The position numbers and the translations under genes were made by a program. Of a DNA stretch of 64,000 nucleotides, positions 56,133-64,000 are shown in pieces (the first letter of the stretch is position 1; the number at the start of each line of letters is the position of its first letter). The stretch covers positions 186,001 to 250,000 of the forward strand of contig NZ_QEOO01000016.1 in NCBI RefSeq assembly GCF_003121585.1, given 5' to 3'. This DNA is from Nocardioides speluncae. GTDB lineage: Bacteria; Actinomycetota; Actinomycetes; Propionibacteriales; Nocardioidaceae. The notes beneath the pieces are model-generated. The model did not search any database. It had not been told where the DNA came from and saw only the letters and a list, made by a program, of their open reading frames with translations.

Positions 56133-57089
56133 GTGAGAGCAGTCGTCTACGACCGGTACGGGTCGCCCGACGTGTTGCGGGTCGAGGACGTGCCGATGCC
56201 GGTGCCCGGGCCTGGGCAGGTGCGGGTCAAAGTCGCTGCTACCTCGATCAACCTCAGCGACTGGGAGGGCCTGCGCGGATCGCCTGCCTACGCTCGCATC
56301 GGCGGGCTACGCCGCCCGGCTCGGCGGATACTCGGATCGGATATCGCCGGCGTGGTCGAGGAGGTCGGCGAAGGTGTCACCGAGTTTCGACTCGGGGACG
56401 AGGTGTACGGCGACAACCTGGCGCTGATGGGAGGCTTCGCGGAGCAGGCGCTGGCACCGGAGTCCGCGCTGGCTCACAAGCCGGCCGAGCTGACGTTCGC
56501 CGAGGCGTCGACCATCCCGCAGGCGGGAGCGATCGCTCTGCAAGGCACGCGGAAGGCTGGCGCCGGTAGCCGGGTCCTGATCAACGGGGCGGGCGGAGGC
56601 TCAGGTGCCTTCGCCATCCAGCTGGCCAAACGGCTCGGTGCTCATGTCACCGGTGTCGACAACGCCGCCAAGCAGGACTTCATGCGATCCGTGGGCGCGG
56701 ACGACGTCATCGACTACCGCCGCGACGACTTCACCCGAACCGCCCAGCCTTACGACCTGATCCTTGACCTGGTCGCGCACCGTTCGGTCTTCACCTATCG
56801 CCGCGCGCTGGCACCCAGCGGCACCTACCGATGCGTCGGCGGCTCGGTCCGTTCCCTGCTGCGCGTGCTCACCATAGGCTGGGCAGCCGGCCGACTCACC
56901 GGTCGCTCGATGGGGGTCCTTGTCGTCAAGCAGGGCCCCGCCCACTTCACCCCGCTCGCCGAGCTATGCGCCACCGGCGACGTGAAGATCCACATCGACC
57001 GCACCTTCAACCTCGACGAAGTCCCCGCCGCGCTTGCCCATGTCGGAGAGGGTCGGTCCCTCGGCAAGGTGGTTGTCGTCTCCTCATAG
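56133..57089 (+). CDS. MDR-family NAD(P)-dependent alcohol dehydrogenase/quinone reductase
   Basis: A 318-residue medium-chain dehydrogenase/reductase. N-terminal GroES-like domain (DRYGSPDVLRVEDVPMPVPG; GSDIAGVVEEVGEGVTEFRLGDEVYG) and Rossmann domain with VLINGAGGGSGAFAIQLAKRLGA. It lacks the Cys cluster of the structural zinc, so it is closer to zinc-independent quinone oxidoreductases. GTG 56133 is the only sensible start. Confidence 0.88.
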   Translation: MRAVVYDRYGSPDVLRVEDVPMPVPGPGQVRVKVAATSINLSDWEGLRGSPAYARIGGLRRPARRILGSDIAGVVEEVGEGVTEFRLGDEVYGDNLALMGGFAEQALAPESALAHKPAELTFAEASTIPQAGAIALQGTRKAGAGSRVLINGAGGGSGAFAIQLAKRLGAHVTGVDNAAKQDFMRSVGADDVIDYRRDDFTRTAQPYDLILDLVAHRSVFTYRRALAPSGTYRCVGGSVRSLLRVLTIGWAAGRLTGRSMGVLVVKQGPAHFTPLAELCATGDVKIHIDRTFNLDEVPAALAHVGEGRSLGKVVVVSS

Positions 57090-57198
57090 CGCCGACCGCG
57101 TGCTCGCTTGGCGGCCGTATGACGCACACCTGCGGTTGCCGGTACCTACAACCTCACAGTGCTGTTGGGAGTGCTCGGGATAGACCTATGGTTCCTGC

Positions 57199-57660
57199 AT
57201 GGTCAATGTGCGTGACCCGCAGGACGAGCACTTCCTACAGGTAATGGCCCTGCACAAGTACTTTCTCAACGCGGACTTCCTGCGCGACGTCTTCATGCGT
57301 CGGATCAATCGCGACAAGTCGCCATCTGAGATCGACCCCGTCACGTCGATGGAGGACATGATCGCAATGAGCCTGTGGTACGCGACGGTCTACGTCGTGA
57401 TCGAAGGGTGGCGCGAAGCCAGGCTCGTCGATCCTGAACTCGACGACCTCTTGGCCGATGAGAACGTCGACAGGCTGCGCCGTTTTCGCAATCAGATTTT
57501 TCACTACCAACGCGAGTACGACAATCCCAAGCTACTCGAGTTCATGGGAACCACTGATGCCGATGCTCGAGCGGCGACAGATTGGATCAAGCGCACTCAC
57601 CAAGCACTGGGTAGAGCGATCCAGGAGGCGGCGCAGGATCTCTTGGACCGCAAGGGCTGA
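57199..57660 (+). CDS. HEPN-like protein with RNxxxH motif
   Basis: A 153-residue helical protein. RFRNQIFHYQ carries Arg97-Asn98 and His102, the R-x4-H catalytic motif of HEPN ribonucleases, including toxins and defence effectors. The HEPN call rests on this motif and the helical pattern. No partner antitoxin (such as a MNT nucleotidyltransferase) is adjacent. Opens the accessory right end, ahead of two nuclease genes on the other strand. Confidence 0.6.
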   Translation: MVNVRDPQDEHFLQVMALHKYFLNADFLRDVFMRRINRDKSPSEIDPVTSMEDMIAMSLWYATVYVVIEGWREARLVDPELDDLLADENVDRLRRFRNQIFHYQREYDNPKLLEFMGTTDADARAATDWIKRTHQALGRAIQEAAQDLLDRKG

Positions 57661-57834
57661 TGCGAGCGACCCGGCCACGCTGATGCTGAGGGGTCTGTGG
57701 GATGCTCGCGACGAAAGAAGGCCTCAGCAGACGAGTCTCAGTGCCATCAGGACTCCCAGGACCGGGCTCGAACTTCTGGGCGTCTCAACGCGGCGGAATG
57801 TGGGTGACGCTGATCCGTGCACTGGCCCGATCCG

Positions 57835-58722
57835 TCAGTTCTTGTTGAGCCCGTGGGTGCGGGTACCGAGAGCGGTCTTGTAGTGGCTCTCGACGGCGTT
57901 TACGTCGGTGCTGGCGGTGCTGGGGTCGAGGACACGCAGGACGGAGAACTGGAAGTTCGTCCGCTCGCGTTTTTTCAACTCGACGTTGCCGCCGTGACCG
58001 CTGGTTGCATAGGCCGTCCACCGCTGGAGGAGTGTGTCGTTGCCATCGGCTTTGCCGACGTATTGCCGCCCGTCGCTGAGGTCGGTGATGAGGTAGATCC
58101 CGATGACAGACGAGAGGGCAGTGCGCCATGCGGCGTACCGTGGGTCGCTGATGACGGCTTGCAGACGGTCGAAGTCGACGACGAGGTGGTCGAAGCCGGG
58201 GAATGGTTCGGGTTCTGCGTCGGCGACTTCCATGACGGGGTACCTCTGACCGGTCGTACCGTTCACCCACCACGCCCGCGGGGATGCCCACTGGATAACG
58301 AGACGGCCGGCAAGGTCAGAGAGCGCCCCGGGTAGGACCCGGAGTTCGAACTCACGTACGGGGCCGCTGTTCGGGATCTCGCCGAGGTTTTCTACGACAG
58401 CCCACAGGCGCGCTCTGGTTCCGAGGTCGGGGAGAAATACCACCCAATAGCGGCCCGGTTCCTTCTTGAAGATCTTCGTGTCCCGACTCTGCGTGCTTGT
58501 GTAGGTGAGGATCTGGTGAAAGGTTGAGTCTGCGTTGATGCCAGGAAAGCCGTCCTTGTGGACCTTCACGTACGCATGACGTATCACCATGGTCTCTGCC
58601 AGGGGGAGTCCAGCTTTCGTGAGCGCGTCGCCCAGCGTGAAGGTCGACGGGATGAGCAGTGCCGGCTCGGGCGCCTGCTTCGCCTCGACGGCAGCGGGGC
58701 CGGAGGAGGTTGCTTCGGTCAT
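57835..58722 (-). CDS. GIY-YIG nuclease-domain protein
   Basis: A 295-residue protein. Residues about 1-200 form a domain I do not recognise (YVKVHKDGFPGINADSTFHQ; RYWVVFLPDLGTRARLW). The last 90 are a GIY-YIG nuclease with GIY (208-210), YVGKA (from 221), Arg234 in LLQRWTAY, Glu278 in AVESHYK and Asn in GLNKN, all catalytic positions kept. ATG 58722 follows AAGGATGG. Read in the same direction as the Mrr-like gene 172 bases upstream; the pair looks like a defence or DNA-processing unit. Confidence 0.82.
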   Translation of the reverse strand: MTEATSSGPAAVEAKQAPEPALLIPSTFTLGDALTKAGLPLAETMVIRHAYVKVHKDGFPGINADSTFHQILTYTSTQSRDTKIFKKEPGRYWVVFLPDLGTRARLWAVVENLGEIPNSGPVREFELRVLPGALSDLAGRLVIQWASPRAWWVNGTTGQRYPVMEVADAEPEPFPGFDHLVVDFDRLQAVISDPRYAAWRTALSSVIGIYLITDLSDGRQYVGKADGNDTLLQRWTAYATSGHGGNVELKKRERTNFQFSVLRVLDPSTASTDVNAVESHYKTALGTRTHGLNKN

Positions 58723-58894
58723 GTCGCCATCCTTCACCTTGCTCACACGCGTTGGAGGGCGAATGGAACTGCAGACCAACAGGCGGCGGATTGACGGACT
58801 CCGCGCAGCGCGCGACCAGCGGCACGCCAGACAATCGGCGGGGTGAGACCCAAATTCTCTGGGCCACGAGGGCCCTCCCGAGTTTCTCGTCGGG

Positions 58895-60685
58895 CTAATC
58901 CGTTTCTGCTTCTTGTCCAGGCACCGTCGTGCGCCGGCTCGTGCCGAGGCTCGCCGAGGCTTCGAGCCCTGATGTGCCCAAGTACAGACCGACATCGAAT
59001 GAGTGATCAACTGCTACTAGCAGCGAGCGATTGTCGCCGGCCGGCGAGAGCACGACCATCTCATCCTCGTCCCCTCGGTCCAATCGACAGCTAAGCATTC
59101 GCGACGCCAGCGCGTTCGAAAGCGAGACGCTCACCCCAGCGACTGGCATCTCAATCTCGAACACTTGAAGAGCCTCAAACGGTTCGGACGCATCCACGAA
59201 GGGCAGGAACTCGTTGATGCGGCCCTTCGGGACAATCACAGGTCGCGGCTGCCAACGAAGCTCTAACTCTATACCTTCCAATGCACTCACGACGTTCTGC
59301 AATCTCACAAACTCGGACGTGGTGACCTGGCCGAAGTCTGGGAGCAATACTCGGTCAGGCGTGTGCCGCTGAAGTCGGGTATAGATCGCCACCGCCTCCC
59401 AGATCGACGGCTCGGTCTTAAGAGGGTCACTAAGTTGGAATGGTGCGAGTAGGTCCATTCCTCCCACTTGTGCCAGTGATAGCGCATGGCTTGAGTCGAG
59501 GGCACGATAAAAGTCACCGACCTTGGATGCTTCGACGGCAGGCTGACCAGCCAGCGCACCGTGTCGGAGGTGCAGTTCCCACTTCCTGTCCATCCCGCCG
59601 ATCCGCATCTCAAGCGTCACCAGGCCACTGGGATCTGTTGTTGTGAGCCAGTGATGCGCACCATCGAATCCAGACGACGTTTGTGGAGCCAAAAGAGGCA
59701 GGCTCGCTACAGCGGCTCCGGTCTCATCGAGAGCTCGAAGCTCCAATGGCGGGAACTCGGCATTGCTGATCGGCGTCACCGAGAAGACACTGCGCCCAGT
59801 CGTCGTTGTCCCAGGAGGTCCGCTGGCGTCGATGACGTCGCCGACAACGTCCTGAAACGGCGTGCCGTACGTAGCGAAGTCCTCCAACATCTGATGCTCT
59901 ACGGACCCAGGGGTGGCTTCAAAGCGAACCGTCTGACGGATAGGTCGAAGCTGGCTAGCCAACGGATGCGTCGGTATCACTCTCATGATCACGTAGCGGT
60001 CGGTGTCAATCGTGGCGAACTGCACCATTGCCGCGCCATCTGCTGCCGCCTCGTAGGCCTCCGCCTCGGTTGGGAGCTTTCCCGCTCTCACGGAAATTTC
60101 GTAGGAGTAGAACGGATCAATCTCATCGAGAATCTCGGCGAGCGCCTCGTGGCGTGTAAGAACGCTTTGAAGCAGGTCAGATTCCACGAGGCCGGCCGTC
60201 GGTCTTCCGGCTTCGATCCCAAGCGTTATCAACTCTTTGACTCGAGAAGCGCCGTCACCGAAGTAGTAGTCGACGAGTTGAGGGTTGTCCGCAGCCAGAA
60301 CATCTAAGCGAGTCCTGCCCATCCATTCCCTCGCGAAGGGAGTCTCGGGTGGCAAGCCTTGTAGCCACTCAAGCGCTTCTCGCGACGGATCCCAGGGCAT
60401 GGCGAGTGTCCAAACTGAGATTGTGCGATGAATCAGTTCCTGTTCGATGAAGCGATCCCAACTCTCTCGCACGCGAGCCTTCTGCTTGGAATCGAGGGGG
60501 CCGGTGTACCGCTTGACCTGCACGACCTCCCACGTGCCATCTCTCTTGGGCAGCAAGACGTCGATGCCGCCATCGCCGGAGGACGGCGTGATCCGACATC
60601 CACCGCCGCGATCCTTCGTCAGAGCCGCGGCGACAAACCGCTCGACCTCATCTCCACCGAGTCGCTCCCAATTGACCGTTGTCAT
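58895..60685 (-). CDS. Mrr-like restriction endonuclease-domain protein
   Basis: A 596-residue protein. Residues about 1-110 are a PD-(D/E)xK nuclease of the Mrr type: Glu15 in DEVERFVAAAL, SSGDGGIDV with Asp42, and VVQVKRY with Gln56/Lys58. The other 480 residues have no domain I can name and may be for recognition or assembly. Its base composition is less GC-rich than most of the window, suggesting transfer. Probably acts on foreign or modified DNA; the GIY-YIG gene downstream may work with it. Confidence 0.72.
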   Translation of the reverse strand: MTTVNWERLGGDEVERFVAAALTKDRGGGCRITPSSGDGGIDVLLPKRDGTWEVVQVKRYTGPLDSKQKARVRESWDRFIEQELIHRTISVWTLAMPWDPSREALEWLQGLPPETPFAREWMGRTRLDVLAADNPQLVDYYFGDGASRVKELITLGIEAGRPTAGLVESDLLQSVLTRHEALAEILDEIDPFYSYEISVRAGKLPTEAEAYEAAADGAAMVQFATIDTDRYVIMRVIPTHPLASQLRPIRQTVRFEATPGSVEHQMLEDFATYGTPFQDVVGDVIDASGPPGTTTTGRSVFSVTPISNAEFPPLELRALDETGAAVASLPLLAPQTSSGFDGAHHWLTTTDPSGLVTLEMRIGGMDRKWELHLRHGALAGQPAVEASKVGDFYRALDSSHALSLAQVGGMDLLAPFQLSDPLKTEPSIWEAVAIYTRLQRHTPDRVLLPDFGQVTTSEFVRLQNVVSALEGIELELRWQPRPVIVPKGRINEFLPFVDASEPFEALQVFEIEMPVAGVSVSLSNALASRMLSCRLDRGDEDEMVVLSPAGDNRSLLVAVDHSFDVGLYLGTSGLEASASLGTSRRTTVPGQEAETD

Positions 60686-60689
60686 GACG

Positions 60690-60723
60690 TCACCATGCTA
60701 GGTCTCGCACTAACATATGGTGA
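60690..60723. promoter_or_regulatory. Inverted repeat upstream of the Mrr-like gene
   Basis: TCACCAT at 60690 and ATGGTGA at 60717 form a perfect 7-bp inverted repeat just before the Mrr-like start codon; possibly an operator. Confidence 0.3.
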
Positions 60724-61036
60724 TCTCTCGGCGGCGCGTGTCGACTGAGATGGACCGGCCCGCCTCGGCAGGACGTGGTGCTCTCGGTTCTTTCCTTGGG
60801 CTTTGCGGACACTGCCGGCTGGATCCAAGCATGGCGGGAACGGCCCGATCATGACTTTCGTTCGCTTGCTGCGTCATTCTGGGCGGAGTGACGCAGGAAG
60901 CACGGATCCGCAGACGCGACTGGTGGAACGGCAGAGCGGACGCGGACTTTGGCCTGCGTCCTCGGTGGCAGACGTTTCAGCACGCCCGCTCCGCCGGTCT
61001 AAGCCGGTGCGATCGAGGTGCACCGGAGTCAGTTGG
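60724..61036. other. Intergenic stretch without a supported gene
   Basis: About 310 bases between the Mrr-like gene and the resolvase-like gene. Open frames exist on the plus strand but are Arg/Ser-rich, have no ribosome-binding site and match nothing I know. No tRNA, repeat or clear hairpin seen. Confidence 0.5.
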
Positions 61037-61306
61037 TCAGGGCTGCTTTGTCCAGGCGCATGGCACCAAGGTCGGCGCCTCGCCCGGCATCACCACAGCT
61101 CGCGCACCAACCCGAGTCGCCTCGGCCATCAGGGCCTCGAAGGCGGCTGGCACCTTGTCAGTGCGCTCCACGAACACCGTGCTCAGCGCGTAGCCCTCAC
61201 GGTCAGCGAAGCCAGCTAGATCTGCAGTGGACTGGGCGACCTCTTGGTCAGTGGTCAGCGCGTCAGCACGGATGTAGCCCAGGACGAGCGGCCGGATGTT
61301 GGTCAT
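61037..61306 (-). CDS. Resolvase-like N-terminal-domain small protein
   Basis: 89 residues resembling the start of a serine recombinase catalytic domain (RPLVLGYIRADALTTDQEVAQSTADLAGFADREGYALSTVFVE; AFEALMAEATRVGARAVVMPG). The catalytic Ser of real resolvases (GYxRvS) is replaced by Ala or Asp, and there is no DNA-binding domain. Similar stand-alone proteins occur beside XRE/DUF6879 sets in actinomycetes, so it may be a regulator or relic. ATG 61306 chosen at the family start. Confidence 0.6.
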   Translation of the reverse strand: MTNIRPLVLGYIRADALTTDQEVAQSTADLAGFADREGYALSTVFVERTDKVPAAFEALMAEATRVGARAVVMPGEAPTLVPCAWTKQP

Positions 61307-61345
61307 GGCCGGTGACGCTAGGTATGTCCGGTGCCGGGGCGAAAG

Positions 61346-61386
61346 GATGTTGCGACATGTTGACGGTCGCAACCTTTCGCAACATC
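61346..61386. promoter_or_regulatory. TCGCAAC operator cluster
   Basis: GATGTTGCGA (61346) and TCGCAACATC (61377) are a perfect 10-bp inverted repeat, and GTCGCAAC at 61366 is a third half-site that pairs with GTTGCGAC at 61349. It lies between the divergent resolvase-like gene and the 64-aa/DUF6879/XRE operon and is probably bound by the XRE protein. Confidence 0.55.
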
Positions 61387-61459
61387 TCTTGACCGCAACT
61401 AGTGGCTACAGCAGCCTTGTCAGCGTCAATCAACCGCTAGTCGCAGATGGGGGAAGCTC

Positions 61460-61654
61460 ATGCACCTAACGCTCGTTGCCGGTGATCCTGAGTCCGTGCC
61501 CGACAACTCACCGACGCTCTACAAGACCGACCGTGGCAGTTGGGTCGTGCAGGGCTGGGTGGTGACTGACCCTGAGGCGTTGAGGCAGCTCAACGTTCCT
61601 GACGGCGAGACTGTGGTCGAGATCCCCGACCGCATGATCCCGTTCTTCAAGTAG
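61460..61654 (+). CDS. 64-residue DUF6879-associated protein
   Basis: A 64-residue protein (SPTLYKTDRGSWVVQGWVV, VPDGETVVEIPDRMIPFFK). I recall similar small proteins beside DUF6879 and XRE genes in streptomycetes, usually as part of a regulator/partner set like the DUF397 pairs. Preceded by GGGGGAAG. Five bases before the DUF6879 start. Function unknown. Confidence 0.72.
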   Translation: MHLTLVAGDPESVPDNSPTLYKTDRGSWVVQGWVVTDPEALRQLNVPDGETVVEIPDRMIPFFK

Positions 61655-61659
61655 CCGGC

Positions 61660-62178
61660 GTGGAGACGATCAGCTACCCGGAGTTTCAGGAACTCACCGC
61701 CTCCATCAAACACGGCCTTGTTCACCTCGAAACCCGTGATGCCTATGGCACCGAGACAGAGTTGCCGCACATGGCCAAGTGGGCCGCTGGTGAACCCGAC
61801 GACCTCGGCTGGCTGCAGGACTGGTGCACCACGGTCAAGGGGCACGTTGCTCAGGAACGCACAGTGCGGCGGGCCAAGATCGTCTCGGAGCCACTAAGCA
61901 ACTACCAGCGCTGGGCGGCCACCGTGATCGGGCCGATGGTTGACGCCGGCGAGGACATCCGGTGGGTTCCACGCCGGCTGCTTTCCTCAGTTCTCATTCC
62001 CGGCAACGACTTCTATGTGCTCGACGACGAGCTCGTTGTCTTCCTTCACTACGCAGGGTCTGGCTTGAACGTCGCCCTGACCACATCCACTGACCCTGCC
62101 GACGTGACGCGGTGTGCGGACGCGTTTGAGCAGGTCTGGAAGCTGGCCGTCCCACACAGTGAGTACGAGCCCGAATAG
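61660..62178 (+). CDS. DUF6879-family protein, copy 1
   Basis: A 172-residue protein with the DUF6879 features: aromatic-rich start SYPEFQELTASIKHGLVHLETRDAYGTETE and W-rich end (RVVPRRLLS-type WVPRR, DFYVLDDELVVFLHYAG). The family accompanies XRE regulators in actinomycetes and is of unknown activity. GTG start; 20-base overlap with the XRE gene. Confidence 0.82.
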   Translation: METISYPEFQELTASIKHGLVHLETRDAYGTETELPHMAKWAAGEPDDLGWLQDWCTTVKGHVAQERTVRRAKIVSEPLSNYQRWAATVIGPMVDAGEDIRWVPRRLLSSVLIPGNDFYVLDDELVVFLHYAGSGLNVALTTSTDPADVTRCADAFEQVWKLAVPHSEYEPE

Positions 62179-63010
62179 CGCTGCACGGAAGGCGCAGCAG
62201 GCACTCGGTCTGCGCCTTCGAGAACTGCGCAAGGACGCCGGGCTGTCCGGTCGCGCATTGGCCGACGCGACCGGCTGGCACTTCACGCGCGTCAGCAAGC
62301 TTGAGAACGGCGTACAGGCTGCGAGTGATCGGGACATCCGCGCGTGGTGTGCGGCGTGCGAGTGCGACAACCAAGTGCCCGACCTGATCGCTCAAGCGCG
62401 CTCGATCGAGTCGATGTACGTAGAGTTCCGCCGCCGCACTCGCGCAGGAATGAAGCAGCTCATGCTGTCACCGCTGCCCCTGTACGAGCGCACAACCACC
62501 TTCCGGATCTACGAGCACAACGCCATCCCCGGCATCTTCCAGACCGCCGAGTACATCCGCGCCATGCTGCCGTTCTGGTTCGACTTCCTCGACACACACA
62601 ACGACCTCGAGGAGTCCGTTGCTGCTCGGTTAGAACGACAGGCTGCCCTTTACCAAGCGGGCAAGACTTTTTCCGTCATCCTCGAGGAGCCCTGTCTACA
62701 CGTGCGGCTGGGCAACGCCGGCGTACTGACTGGCCAGCTCGACCGCTTGCTGTCCGTGATGGCTCTACCCAATATCTCGCTCGGCATCGTGCCGTCCGAT
62801 GTCGATCGCGACGTGATTGGCACCGCGGGCTTCTGGATCTTCGACAACAAGATCGTCAAGCTCGAAACCCCAACCGCCAGCATCCAGGTCGACCAGCCAC
62901 AAGAGATCGCCCTCTATGAGCGCATGTTCGACCAGTTGCGGAAGCCTGCCGTCTACGGCCGCGAGGCACGCCGTCTCATCCTGAGCGCCCTTGAACGGTT
63001 GGCCAGGTGA
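62159..63010 (+). CDS. XRE-family regulator with DUF5753-like domain
   Basis: A 283-residue regulator. The helix-turn-helix is at about 14-66 (LGLRLRELRKDAGLSGRALADATGWHFTRVSKLENG). The larger C-terminal domain is of the DUF5753/Scr1 type (YEHNAIPGIFQTAEYIRAML; RQAALYQAGKTFSVILEE; ISLGIVPSD; PQEIALYERMFDQL). Such proteins act in development and antibiotic control with DUF397/DUF6879 partners. GTG 62159; probable binder of the TCGCAAC cluster upstream. Confidence 0.9.
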   Translation: MSTSPNSAARKAQQALGLRLRELRKDAGLSGRALADATGWHFTRVSKLENGVQAASDRDIRAWCAACECDNQVPDLIAQARSIESMYVEFRRRTRAGMKQLMLSPLPLYERTTTFRIYEHNAIPGIFQTAEYIRAMLPFWFDFLDTHNDLEESVAARLERQAALYQAGKTFSVILEEPCLHVRLGNAGVLTGQLDRLLSVMALPNISLGIVPSDVDRDVIGTAGFWIFDNKIVKLETPTASIQVDQPQEIALYERMFDQLRKPAVYGREARRLILSALERLAR

Positions 63011-63723
63011 AGCGCCCCTTCCCTCCCGACCTGCCGCGCTCTCTCGGCGATCGGGACGCGATCGTCGCCAACGACTGGGATGCCTTCTTGGCGCTGGACA
63101 CGGTCGAGAATCACTGGGATCGCAAGCCGTGGCCCGCGGGTGCCCGACACCTCTACTGGTACCTCACCTTCGAGGGAAACTCCGACCTGACTCATCTCGC
63201 CCGGGCATGCCAGCAGGGCATCGCCGATCTTCGGTACGACGCCGTCCCTGATGACGCGTTGCACCTCACGATGCTCCGAGTTGGATCAGCCGAGGACCTG
63301 GCCGGTCCCCCGCTGGAGCGGGTGCTGAAGCGAGCCGAGGCGTCGTGCGCTCACATCGAGCCCTTCGAGATTGAGCTAGGTCCGCTGTCAGGTTCGGCAG
63401 GCGCGGCACGGCTGAGCGTCTCGCCGTGGAGCGACCTCGACCGCCTGCACCAGGCGCTGTTCGAGGCGACAACGGCCGACCTTGAGCCTACCGAACGGCC
63501 ACCATTCCGCCCACACGTCGGCGTCGCCTACGGAAATCGCCACCGTCCCGCCCGTGAGGTTCACACCTTAATTGCAGAGCAGCGGACAAGGGCGACGGTG
63601 CACGTCGCGGTCAGCGACGTACACCTGGTCGAACTGCGTCGCGAGGGTCGGGCATACAAGTGGGAGCCGGTCGCGTCGGTTCAACTGCGAGGACCGGCCG
63701 CGCCGGTCCCGTTCTCCAGGTAG
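63007..63723 (+). CDS. 2H phosphoesterase (2'-5' RNA ligase-like)
   Basis: A 238-residue protein with the two halves of a 2H phosphoesterase: LHLTML (His86, Thr88) and RPHVGVAYG (His170). In the second motif the usual Ser/Thr after H-x is Gly172, so activity may be weakened or altered. The 2H family opens or forms 2',3'-cyclic or 2'-5' phosphodiesters in RNA or nucleotides. Its GTGA overlap with the XRE gene makes it part of the same operon. Confidence 0.78.
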   Translation: MKRPFPPDLPRSLGDRDAIVANDWDAFLALDTVENHWDRKPWPAGARHLYWYLTFEGNSDLTHLARACQQGIADLRYDAVPDDALHLTMLRVGSAEDLAGPPLERVLKRAEASCAHIEPFEIELGPLSGSAGAARLSVSPWSDLDRLHQALFEATTADLEPTERPPFRPHVGVAYGNRHRPAREVHTLIAEQRTRATVHVAVSDVHLVELRREGRAYKWEPVASVQLRGPAAPVPFSR

Positions 63724-63728
63724 GCCTC

Positions 63729-64000
63729 ATGGAGATCAGCTACCCGGAGTTTCAGGAACTCATCGCCTCCATCAAGCGCGGCTTTGTCCACCTCGAAACT
63801 CGAGACGCCTATGGCACCGAGACCGAGCTCCCGCACCTGGCCAGATGGGCTGCCGGTGAGCCTGACGATCTGGACTGGCTGCAGGACTGGTGCTCAACGC
63901 TGCGAAGCCACGTCAGCGCGGGCCGGTCGATGCGCCGCGCCCGAATCATCTCGGAGCCACTGAGCGACTACCAGCGTTGGTCGCACACCATCGCTCAACC
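63729..64000 (+). CDS. DUF6879-family protein, copy 2 (cut by window end)
   Basis: The first 90 residues of a close paralogue of the 61660 protein (EISYPEFQELIASIKRGFVH; RWAAGEPDDLDWLQDWC), identical at roughly three quarters of positions. ATG 63729 lies five bases after the 2H gene. Indicates a duplicated DUF6879 on either side of the XRE and 2H genes. Truncated by the end of the window. Confidence 0.85.
   Translation, partial: MEISYPEFQELIASIKRGFVHLETRDAYGTETELPHLARWAAGEPDDLDWLQDWCSTLRSHVSAGRSMRRARIISEPLSDYQRWSHTIAQ

Noticed and set aside
57745-57785. tRNA 3' part (GGCTCGAACTTC resembles a T-loop)
   Set aside because: The flanking bases do not form a T-stem, and no acceptor or anticodon arm can be drawn.
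60803-61219. Plus-strand protein between the Mrr-like and resolvase-like genes
   Set aside because: Arg/Ser-rich, no ribosome-binding site, and it overlaps the better supported minus-strand gene.

Overview
The window is one contiguous piece of a high-GC actinobacterial chromosome. GC-rich third positions, GTG and TTG starts, overlapping stop/start junctions, a SigK/RskA pair, a full kdpFABCDE locus and XRE/DUF6879 gene sets all fit an actinomycete. The overall gene style suggests Nocardioidaceae (Nocardioides-like); this is inference, since there is no rRNA or tRNA here to confirm it.

Layout. 1-2600: a SigE-family sigma factor with an apparent 5' frameshift, its membrane-anchored partner, a DoxX-like protein and a strong terminator. 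2650-6351: a SigK/RskA regulon (molybdopterin oxidoreductase, fasciclin lipoprotein, sigK, rskA) with two matching SigK-type promoter candidates. 6550-9267: enoyl-CoA hydratase, serine hydrolase and a PCMT-like methyltransferase. 9385-18430: a seven-gene overlapping operon (TetR, TIGR03084 protein, AtuA-like protein, two acyl-CoA dehydrogenases, biotin-dependent carboxylase alpha and beta) that resembles acyclic-terpene or branched acyl-CoA catabolism. 18615-25588: an RDD protein, a PadR-controlled FtsX-type ABC exporter and a divergent DrrAB-type exporter. 25662-31860: a large BTAD/NB-ARC/TPR regulator, a VOC protein, a truncated DUF1016 nuclease, a rhodanese and an aminotransferase.

31965-37709 is the most unusual coding region: a tandemly duplicated three-gene module. 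Each copy has a WxG helical protein, an EspG-like protein and an alpha/beta hydrolase. The first hydrolase keeps its GHSQG nucleophile elbow; the second has GSAQG and has probably also lost the catalytic His. 37840-41861 holds a VWA/MoxR pair and an ECF42-type sigma factor with its DGPF/YCII partner. 41946-50184 is the complete high-affinity K+ uptake locus with its sensor kinase and response regulator. 50337-57089 holds assorted housekeeping and envelope genes, including a 5'-truncated lipase. 57199-64000 is an accessory, defence-like end: a HEPN protein, a GIY-YIG nuclease, an Mrr-like nuclease, a resolvase-like fragment, and a 64-aa protein/DUF6879/XRE/2H-phosphoesterase/DUF6879 cassette.

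Non-coding structure is striking. Three intergenic arrays (about 6.4, 19.5 and 50.2 kb) are built from the same ~19-bp core at an exact 31-bp period, switching orientation across an exact 45-bp interval. Two other dispersed elements sit in frame inside genes: a palindromic repeat in the biotin carboxylase and a 157-bp element with 17-bp inverted ends in the small kdp membrane protein.
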